This document shows positions 35,624 through 45,268 of a stretch of 64,000 nucleotides of DNA, one piece after another. Where the stretch lies: NCBI GenBank assembly GCA_015068705.1, contig SVJZ01000001.1, positions 1-64,000 on the forward strand, read 5' to 3'. The DNA comes from Oscillospiraceae bacterium. GTDB taxonomy: Bacteria > Bacillota > Clostridia > UMGS1810. A program made the translations under genes and the position numbers. The notes under the pieces are model-generated. The model was given only the letters and a program-made list of their open reading frames with translations. It was not told the origin of the DNA and did not search any database. The first letter of the stretch is position 1. The number at the start of each line of letters is the position of its first letter.

Positions 35624-38600
35624 TTCTCTGCTTCCTCCCATTTTGAAAAATACAATTCGGCAGGGGAACTGTTTGTAAATTCCATCCGGTACATCTCGGA
35701 TGTAAATTGATATCCCTCTGTAATACTTCCCTCAACAAAGGTCCGTTCGTCCAAACGCCGTAGACCCTCTGTTACATCAACAGGAATACCTTTCGCATTT
35801 TCGAAAACATTTGCCGCAATATCCAGATAAGAAACCGGTTGGTCAGGAACTTTCGCCAGTGTTGACAGCGCCTCCATCACCATACTTTCATCTCTGTTGT
35901 ACCGGCTGATCCGATCCTCGCCGAGAATTTCATCTCTTTTGCCGAAAATACCACGCAACCCCTGTGTTACTTTGTCAGTTCCCCGTACAATCTCGGAATA
36001 AGCGCTATACACATCATACAAGTGCATCTCATCACGTTCGTCAGTGAAATCCTCCCCTTCTCCTCGAAACAACGAAACAACCGCATTGTAAAAATGTTTG
36101 GTGTAATAAACCTGACCCCGTGTAAGCCGCCATAATTCTTCCCGCGCCAGTTCATCAGGCACCACACCCCTGCTCTGTTTTTCTCCCTTTGCATTTGTTC
36201 CTGTTTTTTCGGTACAAAAATCCAGCAACTCCGCATATTCATCCTTTGTCATCCTGCCAATGGGGAAAGATTTTAGAATCTGAAAAAACTGAGTGGCGTT
36301 TTCCATATCAAACATCACACCAATCAAATCGTCTGATCCACAAACAATAAGACTGATAATATTAGGCAGAGTTTTGCTCATATATTGGAACATATTGCAT
36401 ATTTTCTTGGTGGATTTTCCATCCGGCGAATTGGAATCCGGCACCCGGAACGCAGACTCAATTTCATCCACAAAGCAAAGAATTTTCCGGCCATTGGCAA
36501 ACTTTTGGTGAAATGCCCGTAAAAAGTTCTCCCATGTGTAGGTACTGAAATTTCCTTTCGGAAGATTTTGGATGATTTCCTTGTATTCATCGGTATTTCG
36601 TACCTTTCCGTACCGTTCTTCCCAGCTATCGGTAAATTTACGGATAAACAGAATCTCAAACGGATTTTCATCTGTTGAATCAATACTTTGGGCATCCAGA
36701 TAAATATGGCACCACAAATCCGGAATGGTTGACACAATACTTCCAATCATATGGAGCATGGAGGATTTTCCTACACGCTTGGGACCATTTACCAAAAGTG
36801 ACTGCACATTACGAGGGGAACGAGCCCGCCCTATGCCATTATCCTCCCCTTCAAAAAACATTGCTTTGGCACGACTGATTTCGCCGTGACGGCCGACAAA
36901 AGCATCTATATTATCCTCGCGCACCGTATTCATATCCAGATTAAACAGCGGATATTTTTGGGGCTGGGTAACAGAAACATCAAAGCTTTCGGTTTTTTCT
37001 TTTCGTTCATCGGAAACAGTATACGCCAACCTTATCACGCAATGATTCTGTGTTTCGCACGTTGCACCAAGCAGATAGAACCCAAACGGCGCATACCTTC
37101 CCGGATGAATTTTCTCCATGGTCGTTTTCTGTTTTCTGCCGTTAGGGTGAATTACCGTCAATTCAACACGACTTGCCGCCTGTAATCCATAATTATGTAC
37201 ATAACCGGTAACCCGATTTCCCTCATGTATCTCGATAGAATCCAGACAAATGTGAAACAGTGCTGTTTGACGAAGCTCATTTTCTTTCTTTTCGATTATG
37301 CCACTCAAATGCGAACAGGTTGTCCGAAGCAGATTTTCTGAAACTGTCTGCTCCATTTTTACCATTTCGTCCTTTATCGCTCTGGTCTGAGAAAGCCTAT
37401 CCTCTACCGTACAATTGATGGGATCGACATCATACAACCGACCAAGCAGTTCCAACACCTTGCACAGACACTCCTGTTTTTCGGTGAGTTCGGCATCGCC
37501 ACTGCTTTTCAGCAAGCTCAACAGCTTGTCAGTTTTTCTGCCAAACAATTTGTCGATACCGCACAGTTCGTCCTCACTACGCAAAATATCAAGCAAAATA
37601 TCGCATAAGATCACTTTGGTATTCACATCAATTCCCGACATGGTTTCAAGGCAACGCAAAAAGTCCTTGGCATACTCTCTGCATTCAAACGGCGATTTTC
37701 CATTTTTGCGTTCCTCCCGATACACCACCATTCCGAATTTAAAGAAAAACTGATTTAACACTCCTATATCCATGGTGGCAAAATCGCCTGCTCCCAAAAC
37801 CCTTTTTCCTTTTTCTACCAGGTTTTTGGTGTCAATATTTCTATCAAAATGCCTGTCAAAGTTTTTGAGTGCGACTTCGCAACTGATTACACCTTTGCTT
37901 AATTCATCCTGTTTTTTCATATAAGGCTTTGCAAAAGACATTTCACGCAGTATTTCCATTTCCAACGCCGGTGCCTGGTACAATACTTCCTCTCCCCATG
38001 CTGCATCCATTCCCTTTGACAATCCGATAATCTCGGCAATATTGAGTCGATAGATGGCGGGATTAGGCGCAGGGCTGATAAAAAATGGTTGTCTTGCATC
38101 CTTTGAAGTAATATAAGACATACAAGTCTCTTTTTGGGAAGCATCCGAAAACCGTAATCTGCCGTACCAGAAAACAGTTTCGCCCAAGCCGCGGTGTGCC
38201 TTCCATATTTCACGGGCTATTGCTTCAAAATCGGAGAAACGATTTACCAATGCATAAAAGACCGCGACACACACGCGTTTTTGGAGTTTGTTCAGTGCGG
38301 GTGCAATTTTAGAAAGGTCTTCTGCACGGGGCGATGCAAACACGCCGGCAAACAAATCAATGAATTTTCTCCACTGTTGTTCGGTTTCCAGTTTTTCAAT
38401 TTCCCTCTCTTTTCCAAGCACCAACCCGCAAAACCACTTACGCCGTTTGGTAAACTTGCGGGTAAAAGAAACTTCCTTTTTCTCCTGCCCCTTCTTCCTT
38501 GCTTTTTCCGCTTCGTCTGCCTGACAAAGGATTTCCAGGATGGGATATACCTGCTCATAATCCCCTCGGTCAAAAAGCAGATTGCACAGAGAACGCAGGA

Positions 38601-41600
38601 AATCACGATAATCTTTATATTCTGTCTGAGCAGATTCCATACGGCACTGCTGCACAATCTCTCCGGCAGCCGCTCTTAAATACCCCTTTGGCGCCAGTGC
38701 AAGACTATTCAGTAAAATAGTGTTTGGCACGAGCAACCGCATTGCAGGAATCATCTGCGCATAGATATCCGGCGTTGCAAACTGCAATGCATTTTGCGCC
38801 ATGGTTACTGCTCCACCTTTATCCACAAGAGTAGAACGCAACCAGCGTTCCATCAATTTTTTGGCATGGTCACTCTGCAAAGCATCCGTTGCAATCCGTA
38901 CCCTTACAAGCTCATCATTACGCAAAAAAGGTTCGGCATATATGGTTTTTCCGGAAATTTTAGCCCCTGCTACACTACGCAACAATTTTTCCCGTCCCAT
39001 CAATTTATTGATGAAATCGGATAATTCCCCAATCTGACGAGATGAGATTTCCTCGCACAACGGCGAACACACAAACTCTCTCCAGTTTCCGGTAAGGCCC
39101 GCCAGAAGCGCCATCTGGAATAATTCGTTTTCTTTTTCCATCATATCAACAATGTGCGCAAACTGATGCACCTCTTCTTTGAGGGTGTCCGATGAAACTG
39201 CCGCGTCAAAATAGTGCATTACTTCTTCGCGCGTAGCCGGAATGCCATCCTGCGCAACCGAAAAGCCCATTACAGATGCATATTCTACAGCGCAAAGGAG
39301 CATTTTGGTGTAATTGGCAATCAAATCTTCGCTTTTGATGCTCTTGTCCAGATAGCAGAACAAATCGTGGTAAATGGAGGAAATTTCTGCATTGTCGGGT
39401 GCTTGCTGTACCGTGTGTGCGCACTTGAGGTAATATAAGATTTCATACAGCAAACCGTCGCCCGGAAAATAGGAAAGCAATAGTTCTGCTCCGCCAATTC
39501 CTTCTGTCCCATCCAATTTTGAATCAAACATGAATGCGCGGTAAAGGTATTGGTACATTTTTTCTACATTGATCATACCACCATTTGGAATGAACATCTG
39601 CGCAGCACATCGCCGCACTGGACTAACCAAAAACTTTTCAGGAGGCTCGGTAATGTTTACTGCAAAATTCTTTGCCGAAAAACTCTCCGGCACTTCCTGT
39701 ATCAGTATCTGACGAAGTCTGTCTGCCAATTCGCGTGTTTTCTTCCCCTTAAAATAGAGGGTAAACATAAGCCCGATCAAAGCCCATGGATCTGCTTTGA
39801 GCTGGTCTGCAAACCGGTCAACAAATAAATCCATACAATTGGCGCAAAATCCCAACTCTCTTGCCGCATATAGCAGCTCCAGAATGGTTGCACGGTTCTT
39901 TCCTTCCATCGCCTGCTTCATTTGCTCATAAATCGTTTCCAACACCTCGGCAGGCAAATCGATTTCGGATGCATCCGCACATATTCCGGTCAATTCTCTG
40001 CAAACATTGACAATTTCGGCTTCTTCAACTGCGTGCTCCAGCATCAGACACAAGCCATACACATGGTGCATCGTCAAGTGATTGTTTTGTGTAAAAGCAA
40101 GGAAATTACGCAACTCTGCCGGCGAGGTTTTGGCAATGGCATAGCGAATATTCGCCTGCGCCAATACACTTTTCGTTTCATAAATCGGAAGAATCGTCTG
40201 CCACACCTCTGTATAGCGAAAACCGGCAATCACCGCGCAAACAACCGTACCCATGTCACCCGTACGACATATTCCATTACGGATAACCCGTGTCAACTCT
40301 GTCATGACATCTTCTTCGCTACGTTCAATAAACCCTTCCCACTTTTTCGCAAACGTCGCAATTTCTTGTGGGTTTTTATCCGAAATGGCTCGTTCAAATG
40401 CCGATACCACTCTGTCCCCCGACAAATCATCCCCACGACTCTCGCACAACTGTGCAAACGCCTTTCTTTCCTCGGAAGAATTCCACAGGCCCAGATTCAT
40501 CATTAAAAGATAAGATAATATAGTGGCATCTACATCATCTGCGATATAGAGAAAATCATACAATGCCTCCATCACTTCACGGGTTGCCGTCTTTGCTGCA
40601 TAAGCCATGTATCCGTTTTTAAAATCCTGTACCCATTCAGGGCGCAACGATTCAAAAACAACCTCGGTATCAAGATGTTTATGCAAAAAACGATAAGCAG
40701 CATTCTCTTTTTTGCGCAAAGCGGTTTCGGCAAGACCATTCACCACTTCTGTGCGACATCTTCCCTGTTTACAGAGCGTATCCAATATGTCCAATACATC
40801 CGGACAAACCAAAAATGAATTTCCGCTCATTTCGTTTAAAAACAAACGCAAACTATCGTCATCACCGCGCTCGTTCGCCTGAGAAAGCGCCTGAATTATC
40901 ATCTGTGAAATGGTGTCATTTTCATTTGCATATGCGATGTTTTTCACCAATATCTCAATATGTTTTTCCGGAAACATATCCAGCACAACCGAATAAAACT
41001 TACTGTTAAACGAATCGGTCTGTTCAATACCAACTGCATTTTCCCGATACCATCGTTGGACAATTTCTTCATCCACCTGTGCCATGGACTTGCATGACCA
41101 ATACACTGGCAGTGTCATGTCCAATCCCAACCGGATTGCCTCATCCACCACCATATTGCGCTCTTGTATGGTCATATTTCCCACTTCAGACATACTCTTA
41201 CAAGCAACCAGATTACCATACAAAACCAAAATGGAAAATGCCCCACCGCAAATCCGTGCAATCGCAGCGTATTCCTGCCCATTCTTCAGTTCTGTCACCA
41301 AATCCGAAAGCATGGCAATATCTGCCGGGTTGAATATTGCAGTTTTGGCAATTTCTTCTGCTACCTGTTCAAACCGCTCATCCGCACCATCTTTTCCCAT
41401 TGCACGTTCCTGAATCAACAAAGAAGCGCAGAAAAACTTATGCCGTTTTCCATAAGGACATTCTCCCGAGAAATACTCCTGCAAAAACCGTTCTGTCTGT
41501 TTAGCATAATACAACGCGTCCATATAATGCGCGGTGGTTTCCACCCGTTTGGTAAGGAAATCGGGCACCTCATCACAAAGCGCAAGAGCCTCAGCATAAC

Positions 41601-42888
41601 GTCCCTCATCACAATACAGATGCAGCATAATCTGCGCCGCACCCCGGTGATTTTTACATTCTTTACGCAAATAACGCTCGGCAAGTCCGTTTTTGTTCTC
41701 CTGCAACCGATGCAAACGGGTACCGATTTCTGCGTCGCTTCCTCCTTTTGGCATGGTTGCAACACTGGACGAAATACGCTCTATCTCTGCATCGGTATAT
41801 CCAAGCGCAGAAAGTCTGCCCTTGTCCTGTAAATATGTATTCAATTCGTCCGACAGGTCAATGACCGCCTGCTCAAATGCATTGGGGCGGTACTCTTCTT
41901 TCTTGTTGAGCAAATTTTCAAGGGATTCATAACCGGTCAAATCATAATCAGAAAGAATGTGTTCTTTCAGGGCAACATCGGTGAGTTGTTCTGCCAGATT
42001 CTCAATCACATCCAATGCATCTGCAGGCATACGGCTATGCAGCAATGCCCATGCATATGCATCCGGAATCCCTTCTTTCTCGCAACAGTTGGCAAGATTT
42101 GATTCAAAGCACAGCGTTATCCAGTCATTGAGTCCATTGTTTTTCATGATATTCAATGCATATGCCACATTATGCGTCACCAGATAGTAGCAGCAATAAC
42201 GCAATGCCAGCAACGACCGGTCTCCCAAAAACAGACGCATACGTTCCGCTGAATAATAATCTCCTTTTCTGGAAATAATCTCACCCGGTTCAGCAAGCAA
42301 AATCCGCTCGATTTCTTCCGGTTCATATCCCAAAGCGGTCAGTTCGTTTTGCTCACTGCAATAATAATTTATTTTCTCCGCATCGCCTTCTACCAGGGCT
42401 TGCTCAAAGTCGTTTACCACATGAGAGCGCCCCGCCACCTGCTTCCATGCACGGCAAGCAGCAACCACTGTTTCTCCGAATTGCTCAGGCGGACTCTGCA
42501 ATATCACATCGCAGATTGCCTCATCACAAATCAGATGCGGTCTGGCACAAATCATGTGCGCAGCTTCTTCCATTCGTCCCGCAAGACAATAGGCGGAAAA
42601 TACCGAACAAAGTTGCTCAAAGCGCCAGTGCGCCACCCGTTGCGGATGCGCATCATACATAGAAAGTATCTTTTTGCTCTGCTTTTCCTTAGCATACACC
42701 AACAATAGCAACGAATATGCGTGCTCATACTGCATCATGTTCAAAAGCGCGCACTCCACCTGACGGTTGACATTTCCCTGCAAATGGTACAGTAATTCCA
42801 CAAGGCGGAATTCTCCTTCCACCTTATCAAAACTCCCGTTTTCAAATTCCATTTGGATCTGTTCCAACAGGGCAGGGGTATACCCCAT
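35620..42888 (-). CDS. Giant alpha-solenoid protein with C-terminal AAA/STAND-like ATPase (downstream part of a split gene)
   Basis: A 2,422-residue frame I do not recognise as a named family. About residues 1-1850 are almost all helical and Leu/Ala/Glu-rich with short hairpins, like TPR/HEAT-type solenoids. Units with the pattern N-x-F-E-x-A ... (25-26 residues) ... GY-x3-(E/L)(I/L)E-x-I recur with GY at residues 187 and 363. A beta-sandwich-like domain follows (about 1885-1970; GNRVTGYVHNYGLQAASRVE). The ATPase has FVGRHGEISRAKAMFF at about 1995, Walker A GPKRVGKSS (about 2034), Walker B LCFVDEIESAF (about 2135) and a sensor-like VCGSDDL; a winged-helix-like tail ends the protein. The ATG at 42888 has no ribosome binding site and lies inside a repeat that starts in the upstream, different frame: evidence that the two are one gene broken by a one-base frameshift (GGGG at 42883-42886). 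Function unknown; conflict-system sensor is my inference. Confidence 0.78.
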   Translation of the reverse strand: MGYTPALLEQIQMEFENGSFDKVEGEFRLVELLYHLQGNVNRQVECALLNMMQYEHAYSLLLLVYAKEKQSKKILSMYDAHPQRVAHWRFEQLCSVFSAYCLAGRMEEAAHMICARPHLICDEAICDVILQSPPEQFGETVVAACRAWKQVAGRSHVVNDFEQALVEGDAEKINYYCSEQNELTALGYEPEEIERILLAEPGEIISRKGDYYSAERMRLFLGDRSLLALRYCCYYLVTHNVAYALNIMKNNGLNDWITLCFESNLANCCEKEGIPDAYAWALLHSRMPADALDVIENLAEQLTDVALKEHILSDYDLTGYESLENLLNKKEEYRPNAFEQAVIDLSDELNTYLQDKGRLSALGYTDAEIERISSSVATMPKGGSDAEIGTRLHRLQENKNGLAERYLRKECKNHRGAAQIMLHLYCDEGRYAEALALCDEVPDFLTKRVETTAHYMDALYYAKQTERFLQEYFSGECPYGKRHKFFCASLLIQERAMGKDGADERFEQVAEEIAKTAIFNPADIAMLSDLVTELKNGQEYAAIARICGGAFSILVLYGNLVACKSMSEVGNMTIQERNMVVDEAIRLGLDMTLPVYWSCKSMAQVDEEIVQRWYRENAVGIEQTDSFNSKFYSVVLDMFPEKHIEILVKNIAYANENDTISQMIIQALSQANERGDDDSLRLFLNEMSGNSFLVCPDVLDILDTLCKQGRCRTEVVNGLAETALRKKENAAYRFLHKHLDTEVVFESLRPEWVQDFKNGYMAYAAKTATREVMEALYDFLYIADDVDATILSYLLMMNLGLWNSSEERKAFAQLCESRGDDLSGDRVVSAFERAISDKNPQEIATFAKKWEGFIERSEEDVMTELTRVIRNGICRTGDMGTVVCAVIAGFRYTEVWQTILPIYETKSVLAQANIRYAIAKTSPAELRNFLAFTQNNHLTMHHVYGLCLMLEHAVEEAEIVNVCRELTGICADASEIDLPAEVLETIYEQMKQAMEGKNRATILELLYAARELGFCANCMDLFVDRFADQLKADPWALIGLMFTLYFKGKKTRELADRLRQILIQEVPESFSAKNFAVNITEPPEKFLVSPVRRCAAQMFIPNGGMINVEKMYQYLYRAFMFDSKLDGTEGIGGAELLLSYFPGDGLLYEILYYLKCAHTVQQAPDNAEISSIYHDLFCYLDKSIKSEDLIANYTKMLLCAVEYASVMGFSVAQDGIPATREEVMHYFDAAVSSDTLKEEVHQFAHIVDMMEKENELFQMALLAGLTGNWREFVCSPLCEEISSRQIGELSDFINKLMGREKLLRSVAGAKISGKTIYAEPFLRNDELVRVRIATDALQSDHAKKLMERWLRSTLVDKGGAVTMAQNALQFATPDIYAQMIPAMRLLVPNTILLNSLALAPKGYLRAAAGEIVQQCRMESAQTEYKDYRDFLRSLCNLLFDRGDYEQVYPILEILCQADEAEKARKKGQEKKEVSFTRKFTKRRKWFCGLVLGKEREIEKLETEQQWRKFIDLFAGVFASPRAEDLSKIAPALNKLQKRVCVAVFYALVNRFSDFEAIAREIWKAHRGLGETVFWYGRLRFSDASQKETCMSYITSKDARQPFFISPAPNPAIYRLNIAEIIGLSKGMDAAWGEEVLYQAPALEMEILREMSFAKPYMKKQDELSKGVISCEVALKNFDRHFDRNIDTKNLVEKGKRVLGAGDFATMDIGVLNQFFFKFGMVVYREERKNGKSPFECREYAKDFLRCLETMSGIDVNTKVILCDILLDILRSEDELCGIDKLFGRKTDKLLSLLKSSGDAELTEKQECLCKVLELLGRLYDVDPINCTVEDRLSQTRAIKDEMVKMEQTVSENLLRTTCSHLSGIIEKKENELRQTALFHICLDSIEIHEGNRVTGYVHNYGLQAASRVELTVIHPNGRKQKTTMEKIHPGRYAPFGFYLLGATCETQNHCVIRLAYTVSDERKEKTESFDVSVTQPQKYPLFNLDMNTVREDNIDAFVGRHGEISRAKAMFFEGEDNGIGRARSPRNVQSLLVNGPKRVGKSSMLHMIGSIVSTIPDLWCHIYLDAQSIDSTDENPFEILFIRKFTDSWEERYGKVRNTDEYKEIIQNLPKGNFSTYTWENFLRAFHQKFANGRKILCFVDEIESAFRVPDSNSPDGKSTKKICNMFQYMSKTLPNIISLIVCGSDDLIGVMFDMENATQFFQILKSFPIGRMTKDEYAELLDFCTEKTGTNAKGEKQSRGVVPDELAREELWRLTRGQVYYTKHFYNAVVSLFRGEGEDFTDERDEMHLYDVYSAYSEIVRGTDKVTQGLRGIFGKRDEILGEDRISRYNRDESMVMEALSTLAKVPDQPVSYLDIAANVFENAKGIPVDVTEGLRRLDERTFVEGSITEGYQFTSEMYRMEFTNSSPAELYFSKWEEAEK

Positions 42889-43895
42889 CTCAGCATCTGT
42901 TGATTATCTTGTGCGAGCAGTTTTGCCTGCTCAATTTCCCCTCCCAAAATTGCCACCTCAAACGGGTTGGCTTTAGGAAACTCCCCATCCGAAAGCAGGG
43001 ATTTTAATTCTTCATCCGAATACCGAACACGGGGTATGGAAGATTCATTGGTTGCGGCACACTTATGATATAATTTTGCAAAAAACGGTTTATTGGTGGA
43101 GAAATTTTCCAACTCCGGGTTTTCCTGCAGATATGCCCGAAGCGCCTCTGCTCCATCGGTATAAGCAATCGCAGTTGCATAGCATTTCATCAGTCCCATG
43201 TTGGGGGTCATTCCATTTTCCAAGGCATGATTATAGAGCGAAATCAAACGGGTATACTCCTCTAGCTGAATGAGAATCTTACACAGTTCAAAAAGGGCAG
43301 CCACCCGCCTTGTTAAATTATCCGCCCCCACATATGCCCGCGCATGCACAAAACGCTGAATTTTCACATCCAGCCTGCTCCCAAAAAGCTGCTGACAACG
43401 AACAGAGCTCCAATAATGAGAACCATCCCATTTGAGCACAGGCGCCTTTTTCAACAAATTATCGACATCTTCTTCATTCAGGTTCATTTCCTCGCGAGCC
43501 TGCGCATTCTGCAAAACCTGCAACATTGCATCCAATGTTCCATAAACAATCTCGTGTACCAATGCAGGCATTTCGGGTGGATTGGAAAGAATATCCTTCA
43601 ATTCATCAGGCAGTTCCATTTCACCTTCTGCCCCTGTATCTGCAGTTATATTTTTCGGTGTATCAACATGCGCACGCTCCCCGTCGGATGCAGGCATATT
43701 CGCAGCAGGATAAAAGCACACCAATTGTGCAAACCCTACCTGCACATCTCCCTGCTGTGTTAGCAGCACGGCACTGTCCATGCGCACGCCATCTAATTTT
43801 CCGGTTAGGGTTGATCCATCCTTCAACACAAAGGTGATGTCCTTCCCCATCAACGCAAATAACCCTTCTATGATCGGCATAAAATTCTCAGCCAT
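42741..43895 (-). CDS. N-terminal part of the split giant protein (small beta domain plus first solenoid repeat)
   Basis: A 384-codon frame; only the first ~337 codons look real, the last ~47 read the giant gene out of frame. Residues 1-65 form a small beta-barrel-like domain (DITFVLKDGSTLTGKLDGVR ... VQVGFAQLVCF), similar in pattern to Sm/LSm or SH3-like modules. A disordered linker (66-95) leads into helices. Residues 291-337 match the internal repeat of the giant protein (YSDEELKSLL ... NPFEVAILGG ... ), but the GY-x-P-A-L-L-E-Q-I end of this repeat is encoded in the other frame, from 42888 on. Adding one G to the GGGG at 42883-42886 restores WGYTPALLEQI with the exact 26-residue spacing seen in the other repeats. 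GGAGGGAG precedes the ATG. The joined protein would be about 2,760 residues. Confidence 0.7.
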   Translation of the reverse strand: MAENFMPIIEGLFALMGKDITFVLKDGSTLTGKLDGVRMDSAVLLTQQGDVQVGFAQLVCFYPAANMPASDGERAHVDTPKNITADTGAEGEMELPDELKDILSNPPEMPALVHEIVYGTLDAMLQVLQNAQAREEMNLNEEDVDNLLKKAPVLKWDGSHYWSSVRCQQLFGSRLDVKIQRFVHARAYVGADNLTRRVAALFELCKILIQLEEYTRLISLYNHALENGMTPNMGLMKCYATAIAYTDGAEALRAYLQENPELENFSTNKPFFAKLYHKCAATNESSIPRVRYSDEELKSLLSDGEFPKANPFEVAILGGEIEQAKLLAQDNQQMLRWGIPLPCWNRSKWNLKTGVLIRWKENSALWNYCTICREMSTVRWSARF

Positions 43896-43926
43896 GCCGC
43901 TCCCTCCTCATCGGTTAAATAAGTGA

Positions 43927-43955
43927 TTGAAAAACCGCGTTTCATCTGTTATAAT
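43927..43955 (+). promoter_or_regulatory. Promoter of the CARF nuclease gene, -10 shared with the divergent giant gene
   Basis: TTGAAA (43927-43932), 17 bp spacer, TATAAT (43950-43955) on the plus strand. The hexamer sits in TTATAATAA, which also reads TTATTATAA on the minus strand, so the divergent giant gene (start 43895) may use overlapping promoter DNA. The plus-strand leader to the ATG at 44074 is about 110 bases. Confidence 0.7.
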
Positions 43956-44073
43956 AAAATTGCATTCAAAAAACACATATATATGTCAGTATACCATATT
44001 TTTCGCACAAGTTCAACAAAAACTTCCGATAGATTGTGCCACACAAACCAACCGAAAGGGACTGAATTTTCTT

Positions 44074-45261
44074 ATGACCATCATCGAATATTATTCAGAA
44101 ATTGCGTTGGAAAACGCAGCCAGTACGCTGGCATATCGGGCAAAAGAAACCATTTTGATTTATGACAAAAAAATATTATCACCGCAAATCAGCGCGCATG
44201 CCGCTTGTCTGGAAAAACTGTTTTGCAAAAAAATTCCGGGTTACCGAAAGCTCCATCTCCTTCCGGTGGATGCGTGTGATATTTTTGGTAATGCCGATCT
44301 TATCGTATCTATTGCACAAAACAAAGAAGAATGTATTTTCGATCTTACCGGCGGTGCGGAACCCATCATGGTTTCCATGGGAATGGCGGCAGAGAAGTTG
44401 GGCAATCATCGTATTCATATGCACCAATTTCTGTTGCGTGAAGGGAAATCGGTATGTTGTCACCGTTCTCTCCCCTCTCATGAGGCAATGCCGGTTCAAA
44501 TCCCGGTGGACGAACTGATTGCGTTGCACGGCGGAACGTGTCATTGCGGCATTGCAGATGATACTCCCTCGTTTTCCAAACTGGTTGAAGCCCTTTGGGA
44601 CATCAGTCGTTCCGATCCCACCAATTGGAACAAATGCCTTTTTCTGCTCAATTCCTCCCGTGGCAATAACGGAAAAAATAAGCCGGCGTTGTTTGCCGGA
44701 AATATAAGTGATGTTACAGAGAAAAACCATGTATGTAAAGAAATTATTATCCGTCTGATTTCTGCAGATGTTTTAAGTTCACGGGGAAATCAGTTGTTTT
44801 TTTCTGACCATGAAACCATGAACTGTTTTTTAAAAAACGGCACAGTATTTGAACTGACCGCGCGCAAGGCGGTGGTTGATTTGCTTCGTCGAAACGGGCA
44901 GTATTTCCCGGGTGCAGTGGAGTTTGAGGCACTGATCGAATGGCAGAATAGTGCCGTAAAAAACGAGGTGGATGTTATCTTTATGAATGGCTTGATACCG
45001 GTATTTATCTCGTGTAAGAACGGTGCGGTAGATGATGAGGAATTATATAAATTTAAAACTGTTTCGGAGCAATTTGGTGGGGAAAAAGGGATAAAAATCC
45101 TGTTGGTATCACCCGATGCACTTGGCGACAACACCCAAGCATTTATCGCCCGTGCCCGTCACATGGGCATTCGCGTGATACACAATGTGGGTTCTATGAG
45201 CATCGGCAAGCTCTCGTATGAGATTGCACATCAGGTGGAACTGGCGATGAACAGGATATAA
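44074..45261 (+). CDS. Orphan CARF-domain nuclease, Card1/Can2-like (DUF1887)
   Basis: A 395-residue protein with the two-domain plan of Card1/Can2 and Vibrio VC1899: an N-terminal CARF Rossmann domain (about 1-150) with the ligand-site motif FDLTGGAEPIMVSMGMAAE (89-107), a linker winged-helix region (about 210-255), and a C-terminal PD-(D/E)XK nuclease (about 256-395). Candidate catalytic residues are Glu260 (GTVFELTA), Asp300 (NEVDVIF) and Lys315 (PVFISCKNG), so the nuclease looks intact. Family members bind cyclic oligoadenylate, usually cA4, and then cut nucleic acid. The ATG at 44074 is the only good start; AAAGGG is 13-15 bp upstream. It is divergent from the giant ATPase gene, and no cas genes or CRISPR array are in the window, so the ligand source here is unknown. 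Confidence 0.85.
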   Translation: MTIIEYYSEIALENAASTLAYRAKETILIYDKKILSPQISAHAACLEKLFCKKIPGYRKLHLLPVDACDIFGNADLIVSIAQNKEECIFDLTGGAEPIMVSMGMAAEKLGNHRIHMHQFLLREGKSVCCHRSLPSHEAMPVQIPVDELIALHGGTCHCGIADDTPSFSKLVEALWDISRSDPTNWNKCLFLLNSSRGNNGKNKPALFAGNISDVTEKNHVCKEIIIRLISADVLSSRGNQLFFSDHETMNCFLKNGTVFELTARKAVVDLLRRNGQYFPGAVEFEALIEWQNSAVKNEVDVIFMNGLIPVFISCKNGAVDDEELYKFKTVSEQFGGEKGIKILLVSPDALGDNTQAFIARARHMGIRVIHNVGSMSIGKLSYEIAHQVELAMNRI

Positions 45262-45268
45262 TACATAT

